This document shows, piece by piece, positions 46,795 to 58,330 of a stretch of 64,000 bases of DNA; position 1 is the stretch's first letter, and each line of letters starts with the position of its first letter. Below the pieces are notes generated by a model. It saw only the letters and a program-made list of their open reading frames with translations, had not been told where the DNA came from and did not search any database. Source of the stretch: Marsupella aquatica (lineage: Eukaryota > Marchantiophyta). The translations under genes and the position numbers were made by a program. Location: contig OZ316892.1 of assembly GCA_973895155.1 (NCBI GenBank), positions 26,784,001 through 26,848,000 on the forward strand, in the 5' to 3' direction.

Positions 46795-47100
46795 GAGCAC
46801 CTGGTTATGGGCTATGGGTATGGGACTTGAGGGCTAAGGTCATAAACTACCAGTATGGGACTTGAGAGCTAAGGTCCTAGCCTATAGGTATGGGAGTTGA
46901 GGGCTAATGTTATGGGCTCTGGGTATGGGACTCGAGTGCTAAAGATATTTAGCTAAAAGTATAGGACTCGAGGGCCAAGGCTATGGTTTTGGGGAAGGCA
47001 GCCATTCACCAGGGTGGTGACAGGAACCTATGGTAGTCAGCAGGCAAGTGACAGGAGCTATGGCAGTCAGGAGGCTTGACCACTGACCTATGGCAGCTGG
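46795..47100. repeat. Two adjacent short tandem arrays (~40 bp and ~35 bp units) ending in a G13 run
   Basis: First array: five copies of ggtatggga(c/g)ttgagggctaa with gctatggg-type linkers. Second array (from about 47010): three copies around gacaggagctatggcagtca. A 13-G homopolymer follows at 47104-47116. Confidence 0.8.
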
Positions 47101-47977
47101 GGTGGGGGGGGGGGGGAGCAGGTGGCCAGAGGGCTATGGAGTTTTGTTTCATCAAACAAAAATGGTCAAATGTGCAATTCATCAAATAATGTGAGACAGC
47201 CAATGTGGTACAAGCACATAACTATCCAGCCAAGCTAGCATGCAGACGAAGAAAGTTGGCACTTCAATAAGCACGCTTGTCACCCGTGAAAAATGCATAA
47301 ATTGAACATTTTGTGGGTTAACAAAAATCTGAAATGAACGGTGCAGATTTTTCCTTTGAACATGTACCCAAAACATCCTTGCGGAAAGAAAGATTCCTTG
47401 TTGATTTCCCGTCCCTGTTTTTGTTTACATCCTCACTTTTGATTATGCCTTCAGGGAGAAAAGTGCCACAGAGTACAAAGGAATAAACAAAAGAGGTCCC
47501 AAGTGGACAAAACCAAAAGTAAAAGAGGTGAACAAAAAAAAACCCCTAAAAAAACCAAGAACGAGGAACTAAAAGAAGGGAGAGACACTAGGCTTCACTC
47601 TAGACTGTAAGCCCTGAATCCTAGCTTGGCATTGTGATTTATTAGCTAGATTAATATAAACAAGCATTGGCAATATCACAAAAAACATTATTCTTAACAC
47701 ATGAATGAGGATAAATTTACATTAAAATATCACTCATTTCAAAACATAATAATTATGTAGTATCGTTAGTGTTTGCAATCAATTAGAAATATCCACGACT
47801 AAATATAGAAATTATGAGACAAAAGTCGCATGACAAGCAAGGTAGTCCAAAATGCCTTGACAAAATTTTGCAATCTAGATGGAATCTTAAAAACAAGGTG
47901 TAAATTGTTGCTATTAGTTCCAACTTTTTAGTACATTTTGCACTTTTATCAACTTTCCATTCCCCAAATGTATATAC

Positions 47978-48395
47978 ACTAGCCCCTACTACCAGTTCTT
48001 CTTTGCACTTGAATAGAGGGGAGGACAATAAAAATATCACCAAAATATATACCTTCCTTACAGTATTTGAATGATAAAAACCCATCATGCAGATATCATT
48101 TTAATAATTATACACAATATACCATATTTTTGGCTATGTACATTTCTTTTCTATGCATATATGTTATGGTGGGGGCATAGAACACATTTTTTAATGCAAA
48201 TAGAAATCATGACAAAAAGCATGCATGATTACCATTTGACATATATCATAGTCATGAGTTTTCCATCCACATGATGGGCTCCATCCACATAATGGGCCAT
48301 GGAATTAATTACTGTCTCAAGGCTTCACTATAGAAGCCTAGGCCACAACCCTGGCTTATAGTTGGCACTTTATAAGTAAGATATGAGAGTGTCAA
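47978..48395. repeat. Dispersed repeat, left copy (~415 bp)
   Basis: Shares an extended alignment with 54809-55190 in the same orientation, roughly three quarters identical by eye. Common landmarks are gaatag(a/c)ggggaggacaata, tcattttaataattatacac, catatgttatggtgggg(g)c, catgagttttccatccacat and the foldback-like ggcttcact(a/c)tagaagc(c). The end falls near ataagtaagatat. Confidence 0.75.
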
Positions 48396-48399
48396 AGAA

Positions 48400-48884
48400 C
48401 AAAAGCTACAAATTGGGAGACAGGATCCCAAAGACACATACTTAATAGAGGGGAGAAGAGGTAAAAGGCAATGAATTTTTTAAATTGCTAGAAACAGCAA
48501 ACACTTAGCTTTGAAGGTATTTAATACAAATTTTCAATGTTAGATTGGATCCCAAACTATATTTATGGAATAAAATAATTAATATTTGTTGCTCTAAAGC
48601 AAAGTTAGAATACGGTGATTTACTTGGTTATCCTAAGGATACATTAAAATGCATTTATTAATGGTAGGACGGTAAAATTTAGTAAGATGTGATTTAAGAA
48701 ACAAAGTGAGAATTAAATCAATATATTAACAGCAGATTTATAATAAGAGTCACTATGGGGTATCATAATAATGACTTAGAAGTTTAAGGAAATTTAAAAT
48801 AACTATTGACATTATATAAACAAGGCTTATGAAATCTGAAAACTATATGGTAAGTTTGTCTTACAATTATTATTACCTATAATT
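48400..48884. other. AT-rich non-coding stretch
   Basis: No coding frame, repeat or structured element recognised. Confidence 0.4.
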
Positions 48885-49035
48885 ATCCGTGTATTACACA
48901 AAAGATGTCAAGGAGAAAAGAAGATGTCAAGGCGACCCAAGATCCATGAGAGTCAAAGATGGTGAGACGAGACAAAGATGTTGCAGAGAGCAAATGAAAT
49001 ATCTTAAGACGAGACAAGGATGTCAAGGAGAGACC
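48885..49035. repeat. aagatgtcaagg-type repeats next to a tccgtgtattacac motif
   Basis: Begins attatccgtgtattacacaa then repeats agatgtcaagg(a/c)ga with variants. It is the same design as 12262-12425, with the leading motif decayed at two or three positions. Confidence 0.6.
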
Positions 49036-49219
49036 AAGAAATGCAGACGAAGCTAGAAAATATTGGTAAAAAATGATTGTTGTTACAACTATTGTGTCAT
49101 TTGTGTAGTCATGTTTGTTGGCACAAAAGTTCCATCAATTTGATTGGGTGATTTTTTCTGCAAAGACTTTATCGATCAATGGAGAGCAAGTCAGTGCAAG
49201 GGTGCAAGGATCCAAGATG

Positions 49220-49875
49220 GGTCAATTTACCATCATGTTCTAAACTCCAATTGTTGATTTTTTGGGCCTGAGTCCTTGGTTGGTGCTAGGATAAAAATTT
49301 CACTTAAGAAGTTATCATCCGCATTCAAAAGCGATGGATAGATTGCACTAATCAAAGATTCCACAGGTCCTCCCTCCACCACCATAGATTCTGGGCATGT
49401 ATAACGATTATTTGTAGGTCCCTCACTTGGGAGTTTGTCATCGCCCAATGCGAGAAGTCACTCTGCAAATGCAAGATTACCAAATTCAGGAGATGCAGTT
49501 CCTCTTGCCCGCACATACTTTTTGGTTTTTTTGTTTTTTCTATACTACTCCAGATGTAAGACTTCTCCAAACACAACCTCACAATCTCCAAACAACTCGC
49601 CTTGCCATCAGGGGAAGTCCGTGTCAAAAATCTCCTCCAAACTCAACCACATACAACTCTTCCAAAAATTTGGTCACAATCTCAAATGTTATGTAGCATT
49701 CTATCCAACGCCTCAACTCCTTGCCGATGGATCATGGGGGTTTCATCCCATAAAATAAAAGTGGCCCTTTGTAAATCTGGCAAGGCCAAATTGATTTTTT
49801 TGAAGGGCCCAATGCCCGTTTGTTGCACAGAGGATGTCGAGGAGATAAAAACAGGGCATGCCCTCCTCACAGGAA
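49220..49875 (-). pseudogene. Decayed PIF1-like helicase of a Helitron transposon
   Basis: Helitron RepHel helicases unwind DNA during rolling-circle transposition. On the minus strand, 49870-49682 encodes a stretch ending in ATFILWDETPMIHRQGVEAL, the Walker B region (family form: IIWDEAPM.H...EA.DR.L) with Thr for Ala. About 25 codons on, after a stop and a frame change, comes VVEFGGDF, the family's GGDFRQ motif III. Next, 49627-49352 continues with PDGKASCLEIVRLCLEKSYI followed by W, matching the segment after motif III. A further frame (49448-49233) gives GDDKLPSEG and later SEIFILAPT, matching the family's G.G.LP... and ERAILAPTN stretches in order. The order is right, but several stops and at least two frame changes break it. 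The P-loop and Rep domain are not seen. The upstream edge coincides with the repeat motif at 49806-49840. Confidence 0.7.
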
Positions 49876-49879
49876 TACG

Positions 49880-51730
49880 TACATGGTGCCCTTGTATGCC
49901 ATATTGCCTGTGGCCCCCATCCTTATTTTTGACAATCTAACAATCAATAAATTTGACATCATGGCATCATGTTACATCCAACGGTTTAGAAACCAACTTG
50001 CCTTTTCACTTTTTTGTAAGCAGATGATCCCAACATTTGGTGGGATGTCATATTATAGTGTGTAGATTATGACTACTTACAAAGAAGAAACTTATATTTT
50101 GTTAGATTATCATGCATTATTTGGTGGCTAAAAGTGTCTCTTGAGTATCCATTTGATATGGTCCAAACACTTGATAAGTTGTTTTTTACACAGATCTATG
50201 TATGTTTAATTCCATGATGCAATGGAGATAGCTTGTGTCATAGGTGCTTGAATAACTTTCTCTCTACAAGGATCCCTTAATCAACACTATACTTTGCTTG
50301 TAAAATGGTTTCAACAACCTTAATGCTGATGTTTATATAATCACCTTTAACAAACAATTCCCAGATTAAAAAATTGGATGAGTATATAGATGTTTGGGCA
50401 CTTGGTGGTGAGGTAGCTCCCTTCTTCATGGCCAACATGCATGGTGTGTTACTCTACTGAAGCGAATGGCCAAACGGACTGAGTGATATCAACCCATGCA
50501 CCCCTAGCGTGCACCCCTTGCGTGAGTAAAAGGACCAGAGGCCAAGCCATCAGCCTGTACCACATGCCGGAGCAGATTGTGACGAAGTAGTACCAACCTC
50601 CTTAAAAGCAAAGTAGGATGGACAATTAAAAGTACCTGGCAAATTCTAAGGTGACCCCAAGTTTGTACAGATGGGCAGGGGATGCACTCTCCATGGTCTC
50701 TTAATAAACCACAACTCCTCCTACAAGAGCCTATGGAGGGCTCTGCATTATGCACAGGGCTTATTTGAAGACTTCTCCTCCCTCAAAGAACATGAGGTGC
50801 TCTCTGCGCCTCCCAACCGCCATCGGATTTTCTCTCCCCTTGTCTATTGCCCACCATTGGATGTGATCAAGGGCTCAAAAGAAAGCTCTTACCGAGATCT
50901 GCAGTCGGTAAAAATTCAGCCCAAACTAGAGTGTTACTTAGGGAGAAAAAAGGAAAACCAGTCTCTTTTGATATTATTGATTGATTTCAAATTCCCTTGA
51001 TCTTGGTTGGCCATTCAAATTCTACTATCTTGACCGTCCATTTTTTTGCATCTAGCCATCTCATCCGTCCATTTTAGACGGTGATATAGGGATCAAAAGA
51101 AAGATCTCAACGAAATTTATGGCTGGGTTTTCTTCATTCCAAAAATGAATAGTATTTTTTCTAAATGAAAGTAAAACTAAATGTGTTTCTGGCCCGCCTG
51201 CACTCTGCCCGTTGCCCATTTCCTCTATACAAATCCTGAACGAGTATAATACAGTCCACTACATAAAAATGGCTTATGGACCTGTAATTGTGGTTTAATG
51301 GTTTTCAAGTTCAAGGACATGCCACCATGGATGCCCGTTTGGTAATGGACAGGGTGAAAAGGGTAAAGAGAACTTTTTCCGGTCACATTAGAGTGGAAAT
51401 GTATGTTATTTGAGTCATCTCAAGGTTGTGAGCAAGTCTATTCAAGCTTCACAGACAACATAGAGGTCCATCCACCTTGTTTTCCAATTGTAGGGATAAT
51501 GTCATACATATTTTAAATAAATTGCCACTAAAGATGTTTATTTTACAATAATGTCACTATTTTATTTATATTTACAAATATGCCATGGTTTTTTAATATA
51601 GTTTCCTTGGTTACTTTGGTAAATTTGTCATCCATACACAAAACCATGGTATTTTGTAAATACAAAAAAACTATGACAATATTGTCAATTAAAACAATCA
51701 TCTTTAGCTGCAAAATACTTAAAAGTTGTA
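49880..51730. other. Intergenic region, no gene recognised
   Basis: Contains short frames only. About 51030-51170 is AT-rich with long T and A runs. No structure is identified that explains the region. Confidence 0.4.
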
Positions 51731-51736
51731 ATTCTA

Positions 51737-52104
51737 CACTATTCACCCTAATTAGTGTTATGCAAGAATTAGTGTTATTTTCCAATCACTAATTTTGGTA
51801 ATAATGATTTTGAGTCCAATTAACACTAATTTCTGTCGGTTTTCAAAACATGTTGTTTTCATTTTAGTTTAAATTGCTTGGAAAAAATGGATGATCTTGA
51901 ATCCAAAATAACACTAATTGTTGTGGATTTTTCAAAATAGTTTTTTTCTCTGTAATTTACCACTCTTAAGACCATAGTAACACTAATTCATGTGCGGGAA
52001 AATACTGTTAGCACAAAATTAGTGTGACTAACACTAATTTGCAAGTAGACCCTGAAAATGGACTCTCCAATTAGTGTTAGTCACACTAATTTTGGTGAAT
52101 AGTG
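51737..52104. mobile_element. MITE, 368 bp, TA-flanked, terminal inverted repeats
   Basis: The ends are inverted repeats: the left begins cactattcaccctaattagt and the right, reverse-complemented, begins cactattcaccaaaattagt, matching at about 21 of the first 24 positions. TA lies on both sides (51735-51736 and 52105-52106), consistent with a TA target-site duplication as in Tc1/mariner-type MITEs; a 3-bp TWA site cannot be excluded. The interior carries many copies of attagtgtta in both orientations (for example 51751, 51769, 51817, 51910, 51980, 52030, 52072) and two to three direct copies of a ~90 bp block. No coding capacity. Confidence 0.85.
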
Positions 52105-52159
52105 TATATTTTCACTTTTTTCTTCTTCAAAGGAACCATGTAAAACTTAGTCTGTGCTG

Positions 52160-52290
52160 CAATGATTGCTTGCACTAACCTAGTGAGTACTTGTTGGTAC
52201 AATGATTGAGTGTCACCAACCTCCCTGTAATTACTTGTGTGTGCAATGATTGCTTTAAGTAACCTTCTAGTGATTACTATAGTGTACCTG
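52160..52290. repeat. Three copies of a ~45 bp unit (caatgattgct)
   Basis: The phrase gcaatgattgcttgcactaa and its variants, then cct(c/t)(c)(c/t)(a)gtgatta(c)tt(g), recur three times just outside the MITE. Confidence 0.65.
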
Positions 52291-52439
52291 GGCTTCCTAC
52301 CAGTGTTAAGTTAGGTGGAGGCCGGACGGGAATCTGGCCGTTCATTTAACGAGCAATAATCAACGTTGTCAAACACTTGTTTCATGTTTACTGTAAGGAC
52401 TAGATGTACATGGACAAGTGTCATGTACTATCATCTACA

Positions 52440-52560
52440 CTTGTCAAGTCCACATCTTTCCAAACCTACTGTACACAAGTATTGTGCACCAGCAGACCAG
52501 TTGCTCTCCTGACCTACTATGAAAAGTAGTGTGTACCAGCAGACCACTTGTTCCCCTCAG
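52440..52560. repeat. Two copies of a ~60 bp unit (tgcaccagcagaccagttgc)
   Basis: Both copies read acctact(g/a)ta followed by an (a)gtgt(g/a)ccagcagaccacttg-like segment, with about 80% identity by eye. Confidence 0.65.
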
Positions 52561-52564
52561 GGTT

Positions 52565-54805
52565 TTGCAAAACTCTTGTGTGAGCAATAGAGGTATCCCT
52601 AAACCACTCAAAGCTGGGTGAGTCATAAATACTTTTGACTCGGGTTCAAGGTGAGTTAAGGTTGAAACCAAACATGAAGTAGTCTGCGTTTGATTAGAGA
52701 CAAAACTCCAAAAATGCCTCCCTGCAGACTCACCTTATCCTAACTTACCCAGAGTTATTAAAACAAGAGCAATGTCTTAGCCTACAAGAGACTTCAGGTG
52801 CTGAGAGAGAAGAATTTGAATTATCCTGGCTGTAGAGGACTCATTCAGAATGGAAATTGAAGGATGGTGAAAAGCATGCCTGGAATCTGGAGAAGCAGCA
52901 TTTGAAATTGGAGGTGTGGGGTCCTTCTTGCTTTTCTATGGAGTAGGCTAGTCACTCAAAATCTATCAAGTACCAGTTTTAGCGTCTCCCTCCTTTGGAT
53001 TGATCAATGCATAGATTGCCAAACAGTAATATGATGCTCCTTCACATGATGCGTGGGCTCAAGATGGCCCAGATTATTCCAAATATTTATAATGAATAAA
53101 TCCCCACTCCTTCGGCTTGAGTGCAATGTATGGTACATTCTCACATATATTCTTGAAACTGAGATTTGATCACGTTTTGTGAATTTTCTTGGTAATGAGC
53201 TCATACTTTAGAAGGATTTCACAATTAATTAGGTTATTAGGCCTCACTAAGTTCAACGTGAGCCACAGAGATGAGAAGAATCAAAAGATCAAACTAAAAA
53301 TGTGATTGTCACACCTTGAAATAGAGGTAAGGACAGACAATAAGGCTCTTCAACAATAAGGTTTGCTTTGGCCATTTAGAGAGACTCACCATGTCTGCAG
53401 TCTCCGTCTCTTATCCTCAACTTCAGTTGCTTCCCCAAAGTCATCGTTGCTTCACTAAATGTTGGAATTTGTGGGACAAATCGGGCACCTAACCATATTT
53501 ATTTGAGGGTTGGAGGGTAGGATATTGTTTTGACAATACCAACAAGGTGCCCACAGCAATGGAATGAATATTCATTCCAAAAGCTTAACATATTGTGACC
53601 CCGATTGTGACACATGAAGACTGAATGAATGGTTCCCGGCTTTGTATTTTCTATTGCCTATCCTCCTTGTCGGATTAGTCATGTATTTCATGCAAAAATA
53701 CCCTACCACAATGTCTCAGTAGTAGACCTCAATCTATTCAGTCAATGAACATATACAAAAAAACTTTCATAAGCACACTATGCTTACAAAAGAGCAAGAT
53801 CCTTTATTATAGTATGTAGATAGATAAATTGAGGTCAACTAAGGGCAGGCACTCAAGTATAAGCAAATAAGAGTCTCTTATTGTGCTTTAAACAAGAAAA
53901 TGTGGAAGAATGGCCCACTTGAGAGGTATTTGCTTGATCGACCCCCAAAATGAAACTTGTTACTTGTTACTTGTCACTTGATCAACCCCCTGAGATCTAT
54001 CAAGTGTCCACATCTGAGATCAAAAGGTCCATCAGTGGTCCAGATTGGGGAAAATATAGAGGGGGTTGATTAAGCAAACTTTTTCCAGAAGAGGATCTAC
54101 TAAGCATATCTCTATTAAATGTAAGAGTTTCCTTAGTCTTTGGCAAATGTTATAAAAATGATATTGTCATGATTGCCATGGGTGTACCAAGTTTGGGACT
54201 TTGTGCACTTGGTACAAAGTACTGGTCATGTAGGATTGAGGAGTACAAACACTCCTTGATCCTCCGCACTCCTTTTCTGGATCTAGGTAATTTCATATCA
54301 AAATATGGTATATATCGTGTAGGATAATCTTTCTCCCCATCCCTTTTCTCCCCATCCCTCTTCTGGTTTCTTTGTAGCTCCTCCATGTTAGGGTTCCTTC
54401 CCAGATTGTAAGATCACCATTGCAAAATAAAGAGGGAGTGATTATTATAAAGTTTAATGTATTTGTTTCAAACAGGCCCGGTGTGTAAATTTCTAGAAGT
54501 GGGCCCTGTCAACATTTTTATGGGGAAGGCCCAATTAAATTAGTTTCTGGAAGGACCAACAGCTTTTTTCTAGTGCCAGGCTCCAACTGAATGACCAGTC
54601 TTCTCCAAGCTTTTTGTCTTGATTCTCCAGTTTCCCACCTAACCACAATTCCATTAGCCAGGATTTGATAGTTATCCTTAAATCTAGGGCAATGTAACAA
54701 TCTAGAGATACAACAACCTATGGATCTAAGGGTCAGTACCCGGTAAGGAAGATAGGAAAATTACCCTTGGACCAACCCCAACCAGTTTCAAGAACCATGT
54801 TAATG
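52565..54805. other. Intergenic region, no gene recognised
   Basis: Short frames only. About 54628-54690 is the diverged partner of the repeat at 26098-26165. A local duplication of (t)ctccccatccc(t)ttct lies at about 54332-54362. Confidence 0.4.
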
Positions 54806-54808
54806 AAA

Positions 54809-55190
54809 ACTAGTCCGGACTACCCCTTCTTTGAATGTGAATAGCGGGGGAGGACAATAAATTTGTCACCAAATATATTCCTTATTCACATTTTTTAAAG
54901 GTTAATGAAATGATAAAAAAACCATCATACATGTCATCATTTTAATAATTATACATAATATACTATACTCTATTCTATCACATATGTTATGGTGGGGCTA
55001 TTGAATTCATTTTTTAATATAAATAGAAATCATGATAAAAAACATTGATAATTATCATTTGTCATACATGATAATCATGAGTTTTCCCATCCACATGATG
55101 AACCATAGAGGTACTATCTAGAGGCTTCACTCTAGAAGCTAGGCCCCAACTCTAGTTTGTAGTCGGCTCTTATAAGTAAGATATAAAAGT
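54809..55190. repeat. Dispersed repeat, right copy (~380 bp)
   Basis: Partner of 47978-48395, same orientation, about 6.8 kb apart. Several small deletions are visible relative to the left copy. It ends near ataagtaagatata. Confidence 0.75.
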
Positions 55191-55203
55191 CAATGAGATG
55201 ATC

Positions 55204-55208
<5 letters not shown>

Positions 55209-55240
<32 letters not shown>
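55209..55240. repeat. (GA)16 microsatellite
   Basis: Uninterrupted dinucleotide run immediately beyond the right copy of the dispersed repeat. Confidence 0.95.
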
Positions 55241-55244
<4 letters not shown>

Positions 55245-55245
<1 letters not shown>

Positions 55246-57425
55246 CCACTTGGGCCCTCTTTTGTTTGTTCATTTGTACTCTGATTGGTCCCTTTGTATA
55301 TAAAAAGTGTGTATATTTCCCTTTTAACTGAGTCCTAATAGTTCCCAAACTAGTATGGTTTTCTCCTAGCAACGGTCTTGGTTAATCACTTGGCTGGTTA
55401 CTATCAAGCACTTAACTAAGTTCAAGGTTTAAGTTGCATTTAACACAAAAACAACAAAATTCTAGTTGATATATTGGTAACCCAAAGTTGAAAATGCCAC
55501 CCAAACACAAAGAGTAGATGTAGCGGGTGAGAAGACAGGAAAGTTTTGTCACTACACCATGCTAGAAAACCCTGAATATACACCATTTTGGTCACAAGAA
55601 GTAGCCAAAGCCTTACTTGAAATATCTGACATTTTGGTTCATTTTTGCAGTAAACTGCAAATTTGAGACTCCTATTTTGGCTGGCAACTGGCTAGCCATA
55701 TGAAGCCTTAGAAATGCTCTAGATATTAAAAAATTAACAAAAATCAAAAGGCACTAAGAACCGCTCTTGTGACTCCCTAGCCATGCTTTCCTCGCTAGCA
55801 AAAGTACCTATCTACTTGCGTCACACAAAACTTAGACACAAACTACTTCTGCAACCCTATCAATTATCGTCGAGCTTTATGGAAGCAATCTATAAACCAA
55901 ATGTTGTACCATGAACAGGACGTATCACAATCTATCTGGGTTTATGAGAGCTTAAATTGAATGGAGCATATGGGGTTGTGACATAAATGCACTTTTTTCT
56001 GGTAGATTGCATCGGGAATTTCAGCTAAAAGATTTTCAGTTGTTTTTGCACTCGTGAAACTACTAAAAATTAACACTTCTTTAACAAGGTATATGTAGGA
56101 TGGACCTTGGCAATGAAAAGTGTTCGTTCGTGGATCACATGAGTGGTCTACATGGCTGATAGACTTTGATGGAACTTGAATCAAGGCACCCAAAAACATC
56201 ACCAGTGGGTTGGTTTGAGAGAAAACTTTGGCGTGGGGGTCCATCAAGCATTGACCTACTTCTTGAGCCTCTTGAGCTAGAGTGGTTAGGGGTGACTTGG
56301 AAGACTTTTGACCAACAGTTTCAACTTCAATCTCTGTCCTAGTTCCAAGTGTTGCGTGACAATTGACCTATCCATGTAGGTCCTGACCAATTTTGTGAAA
56401 TTTTTGAAAGAAAAATCTACGAAAGAACCATTTGCTCAACCAGGCGTGACTAGGGGCTCTTTGTTGACAAAAATAGTCATGAAATGCAGAAGGTAGTGCT
56501 AAGGCAAAAAATTGTGTGAAAACATGTTTAGCTACAAAATGATGTAATTTTGTGTTGCAAAGTTTCTCAAAAATATGCACCAATAAGTTGCTGGGGCTCT
56601 GTCCCCGTTTCCCGTTAAAAATAAAAAATAAAAAAATAAAAAATGCACCAATTGAGCCTACAGTCATGTGTTTAAGGATAGCTCTAAAGTGTTCTGTTTC
56701 TGCTCTAAATAACCTGGGGCGGGTTTAATGCATTATCCTTTCCCATGTTGTAGGGCAAATATATAGAATACAAAAACATAAAATGGGGAGTTTATATGCC
56801 TTCAAGCCAATTGCACTGAGTAATCTTCGATGGTTTACAATGAAGAACACTTCTTGTGGTGTGAAGCTCTCAAAAGGATAGGAAAATCTATGAAAAAGTG
56901 GACTAAAAAATCCAACCTCAAAACATATTTTATATTCTACGTTCCACATGTTTATGTGGTTTGCATTTGCCCAATTCTTTGCAGTCTGGTGTTTGTCCTC
57001 CTGGACCTTTTGTGCGTTTAATCTTCGTACTTTGTTTGGCCTGTTTTTAGAAAATTGATCGCTTTCTTCCCTCACCAAAAATCTCGAAGAAAAATTCTTA
57101 GAGTAAGAAGTGAGTAAGAAGTGAGTAAGAAGTTTAGCAAAAGAATATGACCAAGGTATTTCGGGATCCCAAACAAAGAAACGTCAACTTTTCATGTTAC
57201 GATCAATCAACGGCCGGGATGCGAACAATTGTAACCTGTCGTTCCCCTCGACATGCCGACGGTACGTCGTCCTATCCGGCGACGGCGGACTAACCTGGGT
57301 CACACCACTGTCACACTGGTGCGTTGGACGTGACTCTATTGTGGATCACCACCAGTGATGAGATTGATGACATCGTCTGCGTTCGTGTGGCGTTCATGCG
57401 CATCTGGTCCCCAGCCCCGTCCCTA
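55245..57425. other. Intergenic region, no gene recognised
   Basis: Frames are short and domain-free. About 57100-57132 holds three copies of gagtaagaagt. From about 57170 the composition becomes more GC-rich. Confidence 0.4.
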
Positions 57426-57429
57426 GAGT

Positions 57430-57500
57430 GTCCCAAGGACTCCCGTGCGTTCCGTTACCTTCCTCTCGGTGGGGTCGTCCCAAAGTCTCGCTTCTTTCTC
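57430..57500 (+). repeat. Upstream copy of a ~70 bp direct repeat in the phosphorylase 5' region
   Basis: The phrase ccaaggactcccgtgcgttc, then cgtta, ggtggggtcg and cttctttctc, resembles 58257-58330 (ccaaggactccgtggcgttc, then cgttcctc, gtggggtcgg and cgtttctgtc). Identity is high in the first 25 bases and declines after. Confidence 0.55.
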
Positions 57501-57547
57501 GGAATGACGTCCCAAGCAATAGAAGATGCTAAGAATATCTTAGATTA

Positions 57548-57690
57548 ATTTCTTAGAGTTTGGGGTGTGTCCTTTACTAACTTTTGAGTTTAGATCTCCC
57601 CAGCTTTATGGAGAATGGGGTGTGTCCTTTACTAACTTTTGAGTTTAGATCTCCCTAGCTTTAAGGAGAATGGGGTGTGTACTTTTCTCA
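57548..57690. repeat. Two and a half copies of a ~60 bp unit (tggggtgtgtcctttactaa)
   Basis: Unit: tggggtgtgtcctttactaa, cttttgagtttagatctccc, agctttatggagaa. The third copy is cut after tggggtgtgtactt. Confidence 0.9.
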
Positions 57691-57699
57691 ATTTTGCAC

Positions 57700-58255
57700 A
57701 ATTGTTACCAGGTCAAGGGCTTGCTAGTGATACAAGGACTTTTAGAAATATTTTAGTGGTTTATGTGCCAAAATCAATGGCCCAGATCTGACCCTACATA
57801 GATTTAATGGCTATGATGTAAACATAAATGAACATTTTTCTAGGAAGAGGCTTCTGAATTTGCCATAAATGTCTTCTGCCCCAAACTCCAAAAGAAAATT
57901 CAGGTGGGAAAGCTACAGTAGGCTGAATTTTGCAAACAATTACTCACACTTTTTAGTGGAGTAGAATTTAGAGATGTTTTCATATACATTTGTACAATAG
58001 AGTCCTGTTTCCAAAGTATTATAGGATGTAGTGCCCCAACAAACAAGAGCTGAGCTCAAGTTTTGAGTGGTTATTATTGTTTTTAATATGTCGGAGAGTT
58101 TTCTTTTTTTCCAACTCGAAAAAAAAGTAGAATATAATTTTACTAACGAGGTGATGCATATTTTGAAGGGGGCATTATGCTCCCGGGATGCCCTGAACAA
58201 TACAAAATGAAAAAATAACGAAGAGCAGTAATTAAGCTCCTATAATATACTTTGA
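57700..58255. other. AT-rich non-coding stretch
   Basis: No gene or repeat recognised. Confidence 0.4.
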
Positions 58256-58256
58256 C

Positions 58257-58330
58257 TTCCAAGGACTCCGTGGCGTTCCGTTCCTCGCTTGTGGGGTCGG
58301 TCCTTCGTTCGAATCGTTTCTGTCACCGCG
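58257..58330 (+). repeat. Downstream copy of the ~70 bp direct repeat, 5' of the phosphorylase gene
   Basis: Partner of 57430-57500, about 830 bp apart. It begins a GC-rich segment that extends into the phosphorylase 5' region. About 58640-58790 contains three further short copies of gcattgttctgac(g/t)ctcgacacga type. Confidence 0.55.

Noticed and set aside
47978-55190. LTR retrotransposon flanked by the two direct repeats
   Set aside because: No PBS, PPT, gag/pol remnant or TG...CA termini seen between the repeats; divergence is high. Kept only as a finding to test.
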